A stretch of DNA of 64,000 nucleotides from Pseudomonas putida (GTDB lineage: Bacteria; Pseudomonadota; Gammaproteobacteria; Pseudomonadales; Pseudomonadaceae), in NCBI RefSeq assembly GCF_026625125.1, contig NZ_CP113097.1, forward strand, positions 2,604,001 through 2,668,000, in the 5' to 3' direction. Both the position numbers and the translations under genes were made by a program. The notes beneath the pieces are model-generated. The model saw only the letters and a program-made list of their open reading frames with translations. It searched no databases and was not told where the DNA came from. The stretch's first letter is position 1, and every line of letters starts with the position of its first letter. Positions 16,811-27,517 of this stretch are shown piece by piece.

Positions 16811-19800
16811 GCGCGCCGGGTTACGCCGAACTGCATTGCCTGTCCAACTTCAGCTTCCAGCGCGGCGCATCCAGCGCCGAAGAACTGCTGCGCCGAGCGC
16901 GGGAGCAGGGTTACCAGGCCCTGGCGATTACCGATGAGTGCACCCTGGCCGGCATCGTGCGTGCCTGGCAGGCTGCCAAAGCGCAGCAGATACGCTTGAT
17001 AGTCGGCAGTGAAGTGCGCGTGCAGGATGGCCCGAAGCTGGTGTTGCTGGTCCAGGACCTGGGTGGTTACCAGAACCTGTGCGCCTTGATCACCCGTGCG
17101 CGTCGGCGAGCGGAGAAGGGCGACTATCAGTTGTTGCATGACGACCTGCGCGAGCTGCATCAAGGGTTGCTGGCGTTATGGCTTGCCGAGGACCCCAGCG
17201 ACCTGGCAACCGGTCAATGGTTGCAGGGCGTGTTCGGCGAGCGCCTGTGGCTGGGTGTGCACCTGCACCGTGGCAGTGATGACGAGCGCCGCCTGGCCCA
17301 GCTGCGTGGCCTGGCCGGGCAACTGGGCATTCGCGCCGTGGCCTGTGGTGACGTACACATGCATGTCCGCGGCCGGCGGGCCTTGCAGGATTGCATGACC
17401 GCTATCGGTCAGCGTTGTACCGTCGCCCAGGCAGGGCAGTATCTGTTTGCCAACGGCGAGCGTCACCTGCGTACGCTGGAGCAACTGGCCGAACTCTATC
17501 CGGCCGACCTGCTGAGCGAAACGCTCTGCATTGCCGAACGCTGTCAGTTCGACCTGGGCCAATTGCGCTACCAGTACCCGCGTGAGCTGGTGCCCGAGGG
17601 GCAAACCGCGGCCAGTTGGTTGCGCCAGCTGTGCGAGCGTGGGCTGGCCCAGCGCTGGCCGGCGGGGGCGAGCGACAAGGTGCGCGAGGTGCTGGCCAAG
17701 GAGCTGGCGCTGATCGCTGAGCTTGGCTACGAAAGCTACTTTTTGACTGTGCACGATATCGTTGCCTTTGCCCGCAGCCAGCACATCCTTTGCCAGGGCC
17801 GAGGTTCGGCGGCCAACTCTGTGGTGTGTTTCGTGCTGGGCATCACCGAACTCGACCCAATGAAGCACCGGCTGCTGTTCGAACGTTTCCTGTCACGCGA
17901 GCGCAACGAGCCACCGGACATCGACGTCGACTTCGAGCACGACCGTCGCGAAGAAGTGATCCAGTACGTTTTTCGCCGTTATGGCCGGCACCGCGCAGCG
18001 CTCACTGCGGTGGTCAACACCTATCATGCTGCCGGCGCGGTGCGTGATGTCGCCCGTGTGCTGGGGTTGCCTGCCGACCAGGTCGATGCCCTGGCCAAGT
18101 GCTGTGGCCGCTGGACCGACCGCATCCCGGACGAGCAACGCCTTGCCGAGGCCGGCTTCGAACCCGGCAGCCCCTCGCTGCGGCGCATTCTGGTGCTGGC
18201 CGGGCAACTGATAGGCTTCCCCCGCCATCTGTCTCAGCATCCAGGCGGTTTCGTCATTTCCGAGCAACCGCTGGACCACCTGGTGCCGGTCGAGAACGCC
18301 GCCATGGCTGAGCGCACGGTCATCCAGTGGGACAAGGACGATCTGGACATGGTCGGCCTGCTCAAGGTCGATGTGCTCGCCCTGGGTATGCTCAGTGCCT
18401 TGCGCCGCTGTTTCGACCTGTTGCAGCAGCACCGGGGGCGGCACCTGACCCTGGCGACGATCCCTCCCGAAGACCCGGCCACCTACGCGATGATCAGCCG
18501 CGCCGAGACAATGGGCGTGTTCCAGATCGAATCACGCGCTCAGATGGCCATGCTGCCACGGCTCAAGCCCAGCACCTTCTATGACCTGGTGATCGAAGTC
18601 GCGATCGTGCGCCCGGGGCCGATTCAGGGCGACATGGTGCACCCCTACTTGCGTAGGCGTTTGAAGCAGGAGCCGGTGACCTACCCATCGCCCAAGCTCA
18701 AGGAAGTCTTCGAGCGTACCTTGGGTGTGCCGCTGTTTCAGGAGCAGGTGATGGAGCTGGCCATGGTGGCCGCAGACTACAGCCCGGGCGAGGCCGACCA
18801 GTTACGCCGCAGCATGGCCGCCTGGAAGCGCCATGGCGGCCTGGAACCACACCGCGAACGGCTGGTGCAAGGCATGCTGCGCAACGGCTACGACCTGGCG
18901 TTTGCCGAGCGCATATTCGAGCAGATCAAGGGCTTTGGCAGTTATGGCTTCCCGGAGTCGCACGCCGCCAGTTTCGCCTTGCTGTGCTATGCCAGCAGTT
19001 GGCTCAAATGCCATGAACCGGCGATTTTCACCTGTGCGCTGGTCAATAGCTGGCCGATGGGCTTCTACAGCCCCGACCAACTGTTGCAGGAGGCACGCCG
19101 TCAGGGGATCGAGGTACGGCCGGTGGATGTCGCCCACAGCCACTGGGATTGCACGCTGGAACCGGTTACCGAGGGTGTCCTTGCCATCCGCCTGGGGTTG
19201 CGGCAAATCCGCGGTTTCGCCGAAGCCGACGCGCGCCGGCTCGAAGCGGCGCGGGCGCTCAGGCCGTGGCGCGATGTCGAGGACCTGTGCTTGCGTGCCG
19301 GCCTCGACAGCAGAGCCCGCGCCCGGCTGGCCGATGCCGGTGCGTTGCGCGCCTTGGCACGTGACCGCTACCAGGCGCGCTGGCAGGTCGCGGCGGTGCA
19401 GCCGCAACTGCCCCTGTTCGCCGAGCTTCAGGCAACGCCCGAAGCCGCGGTGGCCTTGCCTGTGCCTAGCGTGGGCGAAGACCTGGTGGCCGACTACGCC
19501 ACCTTGGGAACCACGCTGGGGCCTCACCCGCTGACCTTGTTGCGCCCGCGTCTGCGGGCGCTGGGCTGTCGCAGCTCGCATGAGTTGGCGGGCGTTGAGC
19601 ATGGCGATGCAGTCGCCGTGACCGGCCTGGTGGTGGGGCGGCAACGGCCACAGACCGCCAGCGGGGTGACCTTCGTGACCCTTGAGGATGAATTCGGCAT
19701 GGTCAATGTGGTGGTCTGGCGCGAGCTGGCCGAGCGGCAGCGGCGTGCGCTGGTCGGGTCTCGATTGCTCAAGGTGAATGGCCGCCTGGAACAGCAGGAC

Positions 19801-19887
19801 GGGGTGCGGCACCTGATTGCACGGCGGCTGGAGGATGTCAGCGTGTTGCTGCAGGGGCTGGACGTACGCAGCCGGGACTTTCATTGA
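16807..19887 (+). CDS. dnaE2: Error-prone DNA polymerase III alpha subunit DnaE2 (ImuC)
   Basis: C-family polymerase (1026 aa) lacking a proofreading partner; performs translesion synthesis after damage. N-terminal PHP domain (about 1-270, [14 protein letters not shown]), then polymerase palm with the catalytic Asp pair in [14 protein letters not shown] and the third acid further on, [12 protein letters not shown], and the tail with an OB-fold (about 930-1000, [13 protein letters not shown]). The length and the short tail distinguish it from replicative DnaE (about 1170 aa). ATG at 16807 overlaps imuB; the 5' extension in the open frame is not conserved. Last gene of the LexA2-controlled operon. 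Confidence 0.96.
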   Translation: MSAPGYAELHCLSNFSFQRGASSAEELLRRAREQGYQALAITDECTLAGIVRAWQAAKAQQIRLIVGSEVRVQDGPKLVLLVQDLGGYQNLCALITRARRRAEKGDYQLLHDDLRELHQGLLALWLAEDPSDLATGQWLQGVFGERLWLGVHLHRGSDDERRLAQLRGLAGQLGIRAVACGDVHMHVRGRRALQDCMTAIGQRCTVAQAGQYLFANGERHLRTLEQLAELYPADLLSETLCIAERCQFDLGQLRYQYPRELVPEGQTAASWLRQLCERGLAQRWPAGASDKVREVLAKELALIAELGYESYFLTVHDIVAFARSQHILCQGRGSAANSVVCFVLGITELDPMKHRLLFERFLSRERNEPPDIDVDFEHDRREEVIQYVFRRYGRHRAALTAVVNTYHAAGAVRDVARVLGLPADQVDALAKCCGRWTDRIPDEQRLAEAGFEPGSPSLRRILVLAGQLIGFPRHLSQHPGGFVISEQPLDHLVPVENAAMAERTVIQWDKDDLDMVGLLKVDVLALGMLSALRRCFDLLQQHRGRHLTLATIPPEDPATYAMISRAETMGVFQIESRAQMAMLPRLKPSTFYDLVIEVAIVRPGPIQGDMVHPYLRRRLKQEPVTYPSPKLKEVFERTLGVPLFQEQVMELAMVAADYSPGEADQLRRSMAAWKRHGGLEPHRERLVQGMLRNGYDLAFAERIFEQIKGFGSYGFPESHAASFALLCYASSWLKCHEPAIFTCALVNSWPMGFYSPDQLLQEARRQGIEVRPVDVAHSHWDCTLEPVTEGVLAIRLGLRQIRGFAEADARRLEAARALRPWRDVEDLCLRAGLDSRARARLADAGALRALARDRYQARWQVAAVQPQLPLFAELQATPEAAVALPVPSVGEDLVADYATLGTTLGPHPLTLLRPRLRALGCRSSHELAGVEHGDAVAVTGLVVGRQRPQTASGVTFVTLEDEFGMVNVVVWRELAERQRRALVGSRLLKVNGRLEQQDGVRHLIARRLEDVSVLLQGLDVRSRDFH

Positions 19888-19901
19888 TTCGACCGGCGAA
19901 C

Positions 19902-19918
19902 GGGCTGCACAGCAGCCC
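19902..19918. terminator. Hairpin between convergent dnaE2 and aldo/keto reductase genes
   Basis: Perfect 7-bp stem GGGCTGC / GCAGCCC with loop ACA in the 54-bp convergent gap. It is symmetrical and could stop transcription from both sides, although neither side has a T-run. Confidence 0.5.
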
Positions 19919-19941
19919 CAGTCGCCGTTGTTGCCGAGCTG

Positions 19942-20763
19942 TCAAACCATTGCCAGGTGCTGCTTGCGTGTGGGCGCCGGGAATGCCCGGTCAATGGCTT
20001 GCAAGTCCTCGCTGGTCAAGGTCAAGCCTGCGGCTGCCGCATTCAACCTTACGTGCTCCGGCGACACCGCCTTGGGGATCGCGATGACACCGTCCTCGCG
20101 CGTCACCCAGGCCAGGCAGACCTGCGCCGGGGTGGCCCCATGGCGCTCGGCAATCTCCTGCAATAACGGATGCTGCAGCAGCTTGCCGGCCTGGGCCAAT
20201 GGGCAGTAGGCCATGGTCGGTAGCCCGTGTTGCCGGCTCCAGGGCAGCAGGTCGAACTCGATGCCACGCTGCACGGGGTTGTACAGCACCTGGTTGGTGC
20301 CACAGTCAGGGCGGTCCAGCTCGATCAGGTCGTCGACATCGAAGTTGGAAACACCCCAGCGGCGAATCTTGCCCTGTTCGCGCAAGCGTTCGAACGCCTC
20401 GACGGTTTCTTCCAGCGGGTACTGGCCGCGCCAGTGCAGCAGGTACAGGTCGATGACATCGGTGCCCAAGCGAGCAAGGCTGCGTTCACAGGCAGCGGGT
20501 ACGCCGCGCCGGCTGGCATTGTGCGGGTACACCTTGCTGACCAAAAAGACTTGATCGCGCCGCCCGGCGATAGCCTGGCCGACCACTTCTTCGGCGCCAC
20601 CTTCGGCATACATTTCGGCGGTGTCGATCAGGTTCATACCCAAGTCGATGCCGTGTTGCAGGGCGGCAACCTCAGCAGCCCTGCGTGCCGGGTCTTCGCC
20701 CATGTACCAGGTGCCTTGGCCGATGGCCGGCACGTTGCAACCTGCCAGTTTCATGTAACGCAT
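19942..20763 (-). CDS. Aldo/keto reductase
   Basis: NAD(P)H-dependent oxidoreductase with a TIM barrel, 273 aa. Seen are the catalytic tetrad elements: Asp and Tyr in [12 protein letters not shown], Lys in LVSKVYP, His in LYLLHWRG; plus the cofactor segment [17 protein letters not shown] (the usual PKS-like phosphate grip reads PKA). It resembles AKR5-type or YeaE-like enzymes; substrate unknown. The gene starts inside the end of the LysR regulator gene (13-bp overlap), so the two are one minus-strand operon. An alternative ATG lies nine bases downstream (20754). Confidence 0.88.
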   Translation of the reverse strand: MRYMKLAGCNVPAIGQGTWYMGEDPARRAAEVAALQHGIDLGMNLIDTAEMYAEGGAEEVVGQAIAGRRDQVFLVSKVYPHNASRRGVPAACERSLARLGTDVIDLYLLHWRGQYPLEETVEAFERLREQGKIRRWGVSNFDVDDLIELDRPDCGTNQVLYNPVQRGIEFDLLPWSRQHGLPTMAYCPLAQAGKLLQHPLLQEIAERHGATPAQVCLAWVTREDGVIAIPKAVSPEHVRLNAAAAGLTLTSEDLQAIDRAFPAPTRKQHLAMV

Positions 20764-21656
20764 GTCACCTCCGGAATCTGGGTATGGGAAAGCAGTACCT
20801 CAAGCAGCGCCTGCGCTGCAGTGGACAGTTTATGGTCGCTCAAGGCGATTACGCCGATCCGCCGTTCGACAGTGGGCTCTACCAGGGTAATGCAACGCGC
20901 GCCGAGCTCCTGCATCTGGTTGATGCACAGCGCCGGCACCGCGCTCACGCCCAGCCCACTGGCGACCATGCGGCCAATGGTCGAGAGCTGGTGGCTTTCG
21001 AACGCCACCGCCAGCTTGCCATGCAGTGCCGCCACGTTCTGCTCCAGCAGCAGGCGCACGGCCGAAGGGCGCTGCAGGGCGATGAAATCTTCGCCCAGCA
21101 ACTGCGCCCAGCTGACTTCGGCCAGCTCGGACAACGGGGAGTCGGTGGGCACCACGGCAACGAAACGGTCCAGGTACAGCGGGCGGAAGCGCAGGCCGTC
21201 GGTGTTTTCCGGCTCGAAGCCGATGCCCAGTTCGACGCGGCGGTGGCGCACCAGTTCCAGAACCTGCTCGTTGATCACATCGTGCACCGTGACGTTGACC
21301 TTAGGGTAACGCTGGCGAAACACCTTAAGTGAGTGGGGCAGCAGGTTGCCGGCAAACGCCGGCATGGCCGCCACCGACACCCGCCCCAATTGCAGGGTGA
21401 ACCGCTGGCGCAGCATCTCCTCGGTGTCGTCCCAGTCGGCCAGCAGGCGCCGGGCCAGTGGCAGCAGGACCTCACCTTCGGCGGTCAGGCTGACGCTGCG
21501 CGTGGTTCGGGTGAGCAGGGCGCCACCCAGGTTCTCCTCCAGTGCCTTGATGGTAAGGCTCAGCGCCGGTTGCGAGACATGCAGGTGTTCGCCGGCCTGG
21601 GCAAAACTCTGGTACTTGGCCACGGCGACGAAGGCGCGCAGTTGCTTGACGTTCAT
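20751..21656 (-). CDS. LysR-family transcriptional regulator
   Basis: 301-aa regulator. The N-terminal winged helix-turn-helix (about 1-62) is [20 protein letters not shown], then [19 protein letters not shown]; the effector-binding domain of the periplasmic-binding type II fold fills about 90-295. Of the possible starts, the ATG at 21656 fits the family N-terminus. It is divergent from scoA-scoB-atoE (139 bp between starts) and co-transcribed with the aldo/keto reductase, so by LysR convention it probably controls the CoA-transferase operon and itself. The inducer is likely an acyl or keto acid, by inference only. Confidence 0.9.
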   Translation of the reverse strand: MNVKQLRAFVAVAKYQSFAQAGEHLHVSQPALSLTIKALEENLGGALLTRTTRSVSLTAEGEVLLPLARRLLADWDDTEEMLRQRFTLQLGRVSVAAMPAFAGNLLPHSLKVFRQRYPKVNVTVHDVINEQVLELVRHRRVELGIGFEPENTDGLRFRPLYLDRFVAVVPTDSPLSELAEVSWAQLLGEDFIALQRPSAVRLLLEQNVAALHGKLAVAFESHQLSTIGRMVASGLGVSAVPALCINQMQELGARCITLVEPTVERRIGVIALSDHKLSTAAQALLEVLLSHTQIPEVTCVT

Positions 21657-21683
21657 GGCGGGCTCACAGGCTGTTTTGAAAAA

Positions 21684-21699
21684 GTTATCAATCGATGAC
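21684..21699. promoter_or_regulatory. Candidate LysR operator between the LysR gene and scoA
   Basis: Imperfect inverted repeat GTTATC-AATC-GATGAC that contains a T-N11-A core, the general LysR-type binding pattern, 28 bp upstream of the LysR start and 97 bp upstream of scoA. A second inverted repeat, ACCGAC/GTCGGT at 21753-21770, lies in the scoA leader and looks more like an RNA hairpin. Confidence 0.4.
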
Positions 21700-21795
21700 G
21701 AAAACAAAATTAACAAATTAGTCGCCAGCGGTGAAGATGCCTGCACACGCTCACCGACAGCCTCGTCGGTCAACAACTACAAAAGGCGGATCAGC

Positions 21796-22494
21796 ATGGC
21801 CGGACTGGACAAGCGCGTAGCAACCTATGAACAGGCCCTCGAAGGCCTGACCGACGACATGACGGTACTGGCCGGCGGCTTCGGCCTGTGCGGCATCCCG
21901 GAAAACCTCATTGCCGAAATCAAGCGCCGTGGCGTCAAGGGCCTCACCGTGGTTTCCAACAACTGCGGCGTCGACGGCTTTGGCCTGGGCGTACTGCTGG
22001 AAGAGCGGCAGATCCGCAAGATGATTGCCTCCTACGTCGGCGAGAATGCCGAATTCGAGCGCCAGTTGCTCAGTGGCGAGCTGGAAGTGGAACTGACCCC
22101 GCAAGGCACCCTGGCCGAAAAAATGCGCGCTGGCGGCGCCGGCATCCCGGCCTTCTTCACCGCAACCGGCTACGGCACGCCAGTTGCCGAGGGCAAGGAA
22201 GTGCGCGAGTTCAAGGGCCGCAACTACATCCTGGAAGAATCGATCACCGGTGACTTCGCCATCGTCAAAGGCTGGAAGGCCGACCACTACGGCAACGTGG
22301 TCTACCGCAACACCGCGCAAAACTTCAACCCGCTGGCCGCCACCGCCGGCAAGATCACCGTGGTCGAAGTCGAAGAAATCGTCGAGCCAGGCGTGCTGCT
22401 GCCCAGCGAGATCCATACCCCTGGCATCTTCGTCGACCGGGTCATCGTCGGCACCTTCGAAAAACGCATCGAAAAGCGCACCGTCAAGGCCTGA
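21796..22494 (+). CDS. scoA: 3-oxoacid CoA-transferase subunit A
   Basis: Alpha subunit (232 aa) of a succinyl-CoA:3-ketoacid (SCOT-type) CoA-transferase, which activates acetoacetate or related keto acids for thiolysis. Seen are the N-terminal [18 protein letters not shown], the glycine-rich [13 protein letters not shown], and [17 protein letters not shown], all typical of subunit A. The catalytic glutamate is in subunit B. A ribosome site (AAAAGGCGGA) precedes the ATG. The operon order A-B-permease points to uptake and use of short-chain keto or fatty acids. Confidence 0.94.
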   Translation: MAGLDKRVATYEQALEGLTDDMTVLAGGFGLCGIPENLIAEIKRRGVKGLTVVSNNCGVDGFGLGVLLEERQIRKMIASYVGENAEFERQLLSGELEVELTPQGTLAEKMRAGGAGIPAFFTATGYGTPVAEGKEVREFKGRNYILEESITGDFAIVKGWKADHYGNVVYRNTAQNFNPLAATAGKITVVEVEEIVEPGVLLPSEIHTPGIFVDRVIVGTFEKRIEKRTVKA

Positions 22495-22529
22495 GCGCCG
22501 TCCTCCAGAACAATAAAGAGACTTTCACC

Positions 22530-23186
22530 ATGGCACTGACCCGCGAACAGATGGCACAACGCGTCGCACGCGAACTGCAGGACGGCTTCTACGTCAACCT
22601 CGGCATCGGCATCCCCACCCTGGTGGCCAACTACGTCCCTGCTGACATGGATGTGATGCTGCAGTCGGAAAATGGCCTGCTGGGGATGGGCGAATTCCCT
22701 ACCGAGAGCACGATCGACGCCGACATGATCAATGCCGGCAAGCAGACCGTCACCGCCCGTCGCGGCGCCTCGATCTTCGATTCGGCACAATCGTTCGCCA
22801 TGATCCGTGGCGGCCATGTCGACCTCACTGTGCTCGGCGCCTTCGAAGTGGATGTCGAGGGCAATATCGCCTCGTGGATGATCCCGGGCAAGCTGGTCAA
22901 GGGTATGGGCGGCGCGATGGACCTGGTCGCCGGTGCCGAGAACATCATCGTCACCATGACTCACGCCTCGAAAGACGGCGAATCCAAGCTGCTGCCACGC
23001 TGCAGCCTGCCGCTGACCGGCGCCGGCTGCATCCGCAAGGTGCTCACTGACCTGGCCTACCTGGAGATCGAAAACGGTGCCTTCATCCTGCGCGAAACCG
23101 CACCGGGGGTGAGCGTCGAAGAAATCGTCGCGAAAACCGCCGGCAAGCTGATCGTGCCGGATGATGTGAAGGAAATGTCTTTCTGA
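22530..23186 (+). CDS. scoB: 3-oxoacid CoA-transferase subunit B
   Basis: Beta subunit (218 aa) carrying the active-site glutamate, seen as Glu47 in LQSENGLLGMG, the family signature. Other landmarks are the N-terminal VARELQDGFYVNLGIGIPTLV and the C-terminal RETAPGVSVEEIVAKT. Forms a heterotetramer with ScoA. It lies 35 bp after scoA, with AAAGAGA as ribosome site, and is followed by a 148-bp gap containing a long stem-loop before the permease gene. Confidence 0.94.
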   Translation: MALTREQMAQRVARELQDGFYVNLGIGIPTLVANYVPADMDVMLQSENGLLGMGEFPTESTIDADMINAGKQTVTARRGASIFDSAQSFAMIRGGHVDLTVLGAFEVDVEGNIASWMIPGKLVKGMGGAMDLVAGAENIIVTMTHASKDGESKLLPRCSLPLTGAGCIRKVLTDLAYLEIENGAFILRETAPGVSVEEIVAKTAGKLIVPDDVKEMSF

Positions 23187-23199
23187 TACACCTGCCCAG

Positions 23200-23281
23200 C
23201 CCTGTGGCAGTGGCGGCAACGGCGAATGCGGTGGTGAATGCACCAACGCTTTCGACGGTGGCGCTGCTGCCACAGGGTTTT
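23200..23281 (+). terminator. Intercistronic long stem-loop between scoB and atoE
   Basis: Perfect 11-bp stem CCCTGTGGCAG (23200-23210) and CTGCCACAGGG (23267-23277) enclosing a 56-base loop, followed by TTTT. The loop can itself fold. Since atoE follows within 60 bp on the same strand without an obvious promoter, it may act as a partial terminator or RNA-processing site that lowers permease expression. Confidence 0.55.
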
Positions 23282-23334
23282 GTGCGTTGTGCCTGAAACG
23301 TTACACCCCATAAAACCAATAAAAGGAAGTTGCC

Positions 23335-24753
23335 GTGGCCGCTGAAATCCAAGACAGCCGCTCCGCCCGATTTGCCCTGCGGTGCTCCAACTGGGCCGAG
23401 CGCTGGTTCCCCGATTCCTGGGTGTTCGCTGCCCTGGCAGTGGTGCTGGTATGCCTTGGCGCCATGGCCATGGGCGCCAAACCTACCGATACCGCCAAGG
23501 CCTTTGGCGATGGCTTCTGGAGCTTGATCCCGTTCACCATGCAAATGGCCTTCGTGGTCATCGGCGGCTATGTGGTGGCCAGCTCGCCCCCGGCCGCTCG
23601 GCTGATCGATCGCCTGGCGCGGGTGCCGAAGAACGGCCGTTCGGCGGTGTGCTGGGTGGCGCTGATCTCGATGCTGGCATCCTTGCTCAACTGGGGCCTG
23701 TCCCTGGTGTTCGGTGGCCTGCTGGTGCGCGCGCTGGCACGGCGCGGTGACCTGAAGATGGACTACCGCGCCGCCGGTGCTGCTGCGTACCTTGGCCTGG
23801 GGGCCGTCTGGGCCCTGGGGCTGTCGTCTTCAGCGGCGCAGTTGCAGGCCAACCCGGCCAGCCTGCCGCCGTCCATTTTGTCGATAACCGGCGTGATCCC
23901 ATTCACCGAGACCATCTTCCTCTGGCAGTCCGGTGTATTGCTGGCCGCGCTGGTCATCGTCTCGTTGGTGATCGCCTACGCCACCGCACCTGGCCCGAAC
24001 AGTGCGCGCAGTGCCGAAGACTGCGGCGTCGACCCCAGCTTCACCGCACCGCCCGCACCCCAGCGCACGCGCCCGGGTGAATGGCTGGAATACAGCCCGA
24101 TCCTGATCCTGCTGATGGTGGCGCTGGCTGGTGGTTGGCTGTACCAAGAGTTCGCCACCAAGCCTGCCATTACCGCAATATCGGGGCTCAATACCTACAA
24201 CCTGCTGTTCATCATGCTTGGCGCCTTGCTGCACTGGCGCCCACGCAGCTTCCTGGACGCCGTGGCGCGTGCGGTGCCGACCACCACCGGGGTGTTGATC
24301 CAGTTCCCGCTGTACGGCTCGATCGCCGCCATCCTCACCCAGGTGAAGGGTGTCGACGAGCAGACCCTGGCCCACCACATCTCGTTGTTCTTCACCCAGA
24401 TCGCCACCCATGACACCTATGCCGTGCTCATGGGCGTGTACTCAGCGGTGCTGGGGTTCTTCATCCCCTCGGGGGGTGGCAAATGGATCATCGAAGCGCC
24501 CTACGTCATGTTGGTGGCCAATGACCTGCAGTACCACCTGGGCTGGGCAGTGCAGATCTACAACGCCGCCGAGGCGCTGCCCAACCTGATCAATCCGTTT
24601 TACATGCTGCCGCTGCTCGGGGTGCTGGGCCTGAAAGCGCGTGACCTGATCGGCTTTTCGTTCGTGCAACTGCTGGTGCACGTGCCGCTGGTGCTGGTGC
24701 TGCTCTGGGCGTTGGGGACGACCTTGCAGTATGTGCCGCCGGTGATGCCTTGA
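23335..24753 (+). CDS. atoE: Short-chain fatty acid transporter, AtoE family
   Basis: Inner-membrane permease (472 aa, about 12 hydrophobic segments) of the AtoE family, for acetoacetate or other short-chain acids. Landmarks are the N-terminal NWAERWFPDSWVFAALAVVLV, the conserved LNWGLSLVFGGLLVR, the central FPLYGSIAAIL, and IPSGGGKWIIEAPYVM near the C-terminus. The start is GTG at 23335, supported by AAAGGAAG 5-6 bases upstream. Third gene of the CoA-transferase operon, so the substrate is probably the acid that ScoAB activates. Confidence 0.9.
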   Translation: MAAEIQDSRSARFALRCSNWAERWFPDSWVFAALAVVLVCLGAMAMGAKPTDTAKAFGDGFWSLIPFTMQMAFVVIGGYVVASSPPAARLIDRLARVPKNGRSAVCWVALISMLASLLNWGLSLVFGGLLVRALARRGDLKMDYRAAGAAAYLGLGAVWALGLSSSAAQLQANPASLPPSILSITGVIPFTETIFLWQSGVLLAALVIVSLVIAYATAPGPNSARSAEDCGVDPSFTAPPAPQRTRPGEWLEYSPILILLMVALAGGWLYQEFATKPAITAISGLNTYNLLFIMLGALLHWRPRSFLDAVARAVPTTTGVLIQFPLYGSIAAILTQVKGVDEQTLAHHISLFFTQIATHDTYAVLMGVYSAVLGFFIPSGGGKWIIEAPYVMLVANDLQYHLGWAVQIYNAAEALPNLINPFYMLPLLGVLGLKARDLIGFSFVQLLVHVPLVLVLLWALGTTLQYVPPVMP

Positions 24754-24974
24754 GCTGAACTGGCGTCAAGGGGCGGTTGAACAAACCTTATGCAGGAGTA
24801 ACACGTAGTGGGGATGGGCGTCAGAGGTATGCTATGCCGCCCATTTCCTCGAGATGTTGGTAGTGCGTACGCGGCCATTGCCAAATCGCGTACAGGTTTT
24901 GTAATAGTTTGGCGCTATCAGAATGATATTTCGCTCTTGTAGGATTATTTTCCCTATCTTCTATCCAGGTCCCC

Positions 24975-25064
24975 ATGAGCACCTTCGCGGAACCCCCCAG
25001 TTTTCGGCCGTCCTGGCCATCCTTCACCCGTCTTCGTGACGCTTCTTTCGTGAGTACCCGCTAA
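24975..25064 (+). CDS. Putative 29-residue leader ORF coupled to the TerC/CBS gene
   Basis: Small open frame starting ATG at 24975 with AGG 5 bases upstream, and ending in TAA that shares its last A with the ATG of the next gene (TAATG). The predicted peptide begins [17 protein letters not shown] and is rich in Pro, Ser and Arg with no membrane segment. The downstream gene has no evident ribosome site of its own, so its translation may depend on ribosomes finishing this ORF. The rest of the 310-bp gap (24754-24974) is AT-richer than its neighbours and probably contains the promoter; I see no other feature there and no clear yybP-ykoY riboswitch core. Confidence 0.4.
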   Translation: MSTFAEPPSFRPSWPSFTRLRDASFVSTR

Positions 25065-26635
25065 TGGAATGGCTAGCCGACCCCACGGCCTGGCTGGGCC
25101 TGTTGACGCTTATCGTCCTCGAGCTGGTGCTGGGTATCGACAACCTGGTGTTCATCGCCATCCTGGCCGACAAACTGCCGCCGCATCAGCGCGATCGCGC
25201 GCGGGTGATCGGTCTGAGCCTGGCGCTGATCATGCGCCTGGGCCTGCTGGCCAGTATCTCGTGGATGGTCACCCTGACCGCGCCGTTGTTCGAGGTGTTC
25301 GGCAAGAGCTTCTCCGGCCGTGACCTGATCATGCTGTTCGGCGGTGTGTTCCTGCTGTTCAAGGCCACCATGGAGTTGCATGAACGCCTCGAAGGCCATG
25401 TCACCCAAGCCAGTGGCGCGGTGCGCCATGCCGCGTTCTGGCCCATCGTGGCGCAGATCGTGGTGCTCGACGCCGTATTCTCGCTCGACGCGGTGATCAC
25501 TGCAGTGGGTATGGTCGAACACCTGTCGGTGATGATGATCGCGGTGATCTTCTCGATCGGCATCATGATCGTCGCCAGCAAGCCGCTGACCCGCTTCGTC
25601 AACGCCCACCCGACGGTGATCATGCTGTGCCTGGGCTTCTTGATGATGATCGGCTTCAGCCTGACCGCCGAAGGCCTGGGCTTCCATATTCCCAAAGGCT
25701 ATCTGTATGCGGCCATTGGTTTCTCGATCCTGATCGAGCTGTTCAACCAGCTGGCGCGTGCTCGCCGCAAGCGAAGCCTGCAGCAGCACCGGCCACTGCG
25801 TGAGCGTACCGCCCACGCCGTGCTGCGCCTGCTCGGCGGGCGCAGGGTGGAGGCTGACGAGGTCGGTGAGGAGATCGCTGACCTGGTCGCGGGCGGTGAG
25901 GAACATGTGCTGTTCGACCGCCGTGAACGGGTGATGATCAGTGGTGTGCTGAACCTGGCCGAGCGGCCGATCCGCACGGTGATGACTGCCCGTACCGAAG
26001 TCGACGTCCTCGACCTGGCGCAGCCTGCGGCGACGATTACCGAAGCGTTGGCCAACTCACCTTACTCGCGCCTGCCGCTGATCCGTGACGGCCGCATCGA
26101 TGAGCCGCTGGGCTTTGTGCACAAGAAAGAACTGCTCAAGGAGCTGCTCTCTGGCAACCAGCCAGACCTTGAGCGCATGGCCCGGGCGCCGTTGAACCTG
26201 CTGGAAAGCTTCAGCATCCTCAACGCGCTGGAGCAGATGCGCAGCCAGTCGACGCACATCGCCTTCGTGGTGAACGAATTCGGTGACTTCACCGGCCTGC
26301 TGACCATGACCGACATTCTCGAGTCGATCGCCGGTGAGCTGCCGGATGCCAGTGAGGTGGAAGGCCCGGCGATCGTCGAAGACGCTGATGGCTTCGTCGT
26401 CAGCGGCGCGCTGAACCTCAGCCAGGTGCAGGCGCGCACCGGCTTCAGCGCGCGTGCGACCGAAGATTACCAGACCCTTGCCGGCCTGGTGATGAGCCTG
26501 CTCGACCGCCTGCCGGTGGTCGGTGACCACCTGGCCTGGAACGGCTGGAGCATGACGGTGGTGGCGGTGGAAGAACGGCGGGTGCGCCAGGTGCGCCTTA
26601 AACCGAACGGCGACGTTGGCGCAGCAGGTGCTTGA
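25064..26635 (+). CDS. TerC-family membrane protein with CBS and CorC/HlyC domains
   Basis: 523 aa. Residues about 1-235 form a TerC-type membrane domain with seven or so helices and the family's acidic motifs in the membrane ([13 protein letters not shown] and [17 protein letters not shown]), thought to bind divalent metal. Then two CBS domains (about 300-430) and a C-terminal CorC_HlyC ligand domain (about 440-520). This is the layout of E. coli YegH/YoaE. TerC relatives export or load Mn(II) and affect tellurite resistance; metal efflux is an inference. The start overlaps the stop of a 29-codon leader ORF. The last 38 bp overlap the convergent RarD-like gene. Confidence 0.9.
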   Translation: MEWLADPTAWLGLLTLIVLELVLGIDNLVFIAILADKLPPHQRDRARVIGLSLALIMRLGLLASISWMVTLTAPLFEVFGKSFSGRDLIMLFGGVFLLFKATMELHERLEGHVTQASGAVRHAAFWPIVAQIVVLDAVFSLDAVITAVGMVEHLSVMMIAVIFSIGIMIVASKPLTRFVNAHPTVIMLCLGFLMMIGFSLTAEGLGFHIPKGYLYAAIGFSILIELFNQLARARRKRSLQQHRPLRERTAHAVLRLLGGRRVEADEVGEEIADLVAGGEEHVLFDRRERVMISGVLNLAERPIRTVMTARTEVDVLDLAQPAATITEALANSPYSRLPLIRDGRIDEPLGFVHKKELLKELLSGNQPDLERMARAPLNLLESFSILNALEQMRSQSTHIAFVVNEFGDFTGLLTMTDILESIAGELPDASEVEGPAIVEDADGFVVSGALNLSQVQARTGFSARATEDYQTLAGLVMSLLDRLPVVGDHLAWNGWSMTVVAVEERRVRQVRLKPNGDVGAAGA

Positions 26636-27485
26636 AACCCTCAAGCACCAGCACCAGGACCGCGGCCCAGATCGGCAGGTAAGTCAGCCACTGATCCGGG
26701 CCGATCGTCTCGCCCAGCAGCAGCGCTACGCCCACCAGCAGCACCGGTTCGACATAGCTGAGCAGGCCGAACAGGCTGAACGGCAGCAGTCGGCTGGCCA
26801 GCACATAGGCGATCAGGGCTGAGGCACTGATCGCGCCAAGCAGTGGAATCAGACCGTACAGGCCAGGATGCGCAACCAGGTCAGCACTGGACAGCGGGCC
26901 TTGGCTGACGAAGTACAGGGCCCAGGGCAGCAACAGGCACATGTCGCACCACAAGCCGCCCAGGTGGTCGGTGCGGCAGCGCCGGCGCAGCACGAAGTAG
27001 ACGGGGTAGCCGATCATCACCAGCATGGTTTCCCAGGCGAAGCTGCCGTGCTGGTAAAGCTCGTGCGCCACGCCCAGCGCAGCGCAGGCCACCGCCACTT
27101 TTTGCAGGCGTGACAGGCGTTCGCCGTACACCAGGCGCCCCGTCAGCACCATCGCCAGCGGCAGCAGGAAGTAGCCCATCGACACCTCAAGGCTACGCCC
27201 GTGCAGGGGCGCCCAGAGGAACAGCCACAGTTGCACGCCCATCAGCCATGAGGTGCCCACCATGCCCAGCAGCAGCGCTGGGGTCTGGCGCACGCGCGCG
27301 AGCAAGTCACCGACCCGTTTCCAGTCTTTGCTGGCCAGCATGAACAGTGTGAGGCAGGGCAGCGTCAGCAGCGTGCGCCAGCCAAAGATTTCTTCGCCAT
27401 CGAGCGGAGTGAGCAGGGAGGTATAGAAGTACATCACGGCGAACAGGCAGGAGGCCATGACCGAACAGAGAATGCCTTTTGACAC
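26598..27485 (-). CDS. rarD: EamA/RarD-family drug/metabolite permease
   Basis: Inner-membrane protein (295 aa) with about ten transmembrane helices, made of two EamA repeats (about 1-140 and 150-290). It starts [20 protein letters not shown]; RarD-type features are [21 protein letters not shown], and the second-half [20 protein letters not shown]. RarD was noted for chloramphenicol sensitivity in Pseudomonas, but the natural substrate is unknown. Its 3' end overlaps the TerC/CBS gene by 38 bp in convergent orientation. The symbol is a family-level call. Confidence 0.82.
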   Translation of the reverse strand: MSKGILCSVMASCLFAVMYFYTSLLTPLDGEEIFGWRTLLTLPCLTLFMLASKDWKRVGDLLARVRQTPALLLGMVGTSWLMGVQLWLFLWAPLHGRSLEVSMGYFLLPLAMVLTGRLVYGERLSRLQKVAVACAALGVAHELYQHGSFAWETMLVMIGYPVYFVLRRRCRTDHLGGLWCDMCLLLPWALYFVSQGPLSSADLVAHPGLYGLIPLLGAISASALIAYVLASRLLPFSLFGLLSYVEPVLLVGVALLLGETIGPDQWLTYLPIWAAVLVLVLEGFKHLLRQRRRSV

Positions 27486-27517
27486 GAATGCCTCGAATAG
27501 CGGGGTGGGCGGTGGGA

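Noticed and set aside
24754..24974. Manganese (yybP-ykoY) riboswitch upstream of the TerC-type gene
   Set aside because: TerC genes often have one and the gap is long enough, but I could not find the paired conserved core, so it is not claimed.
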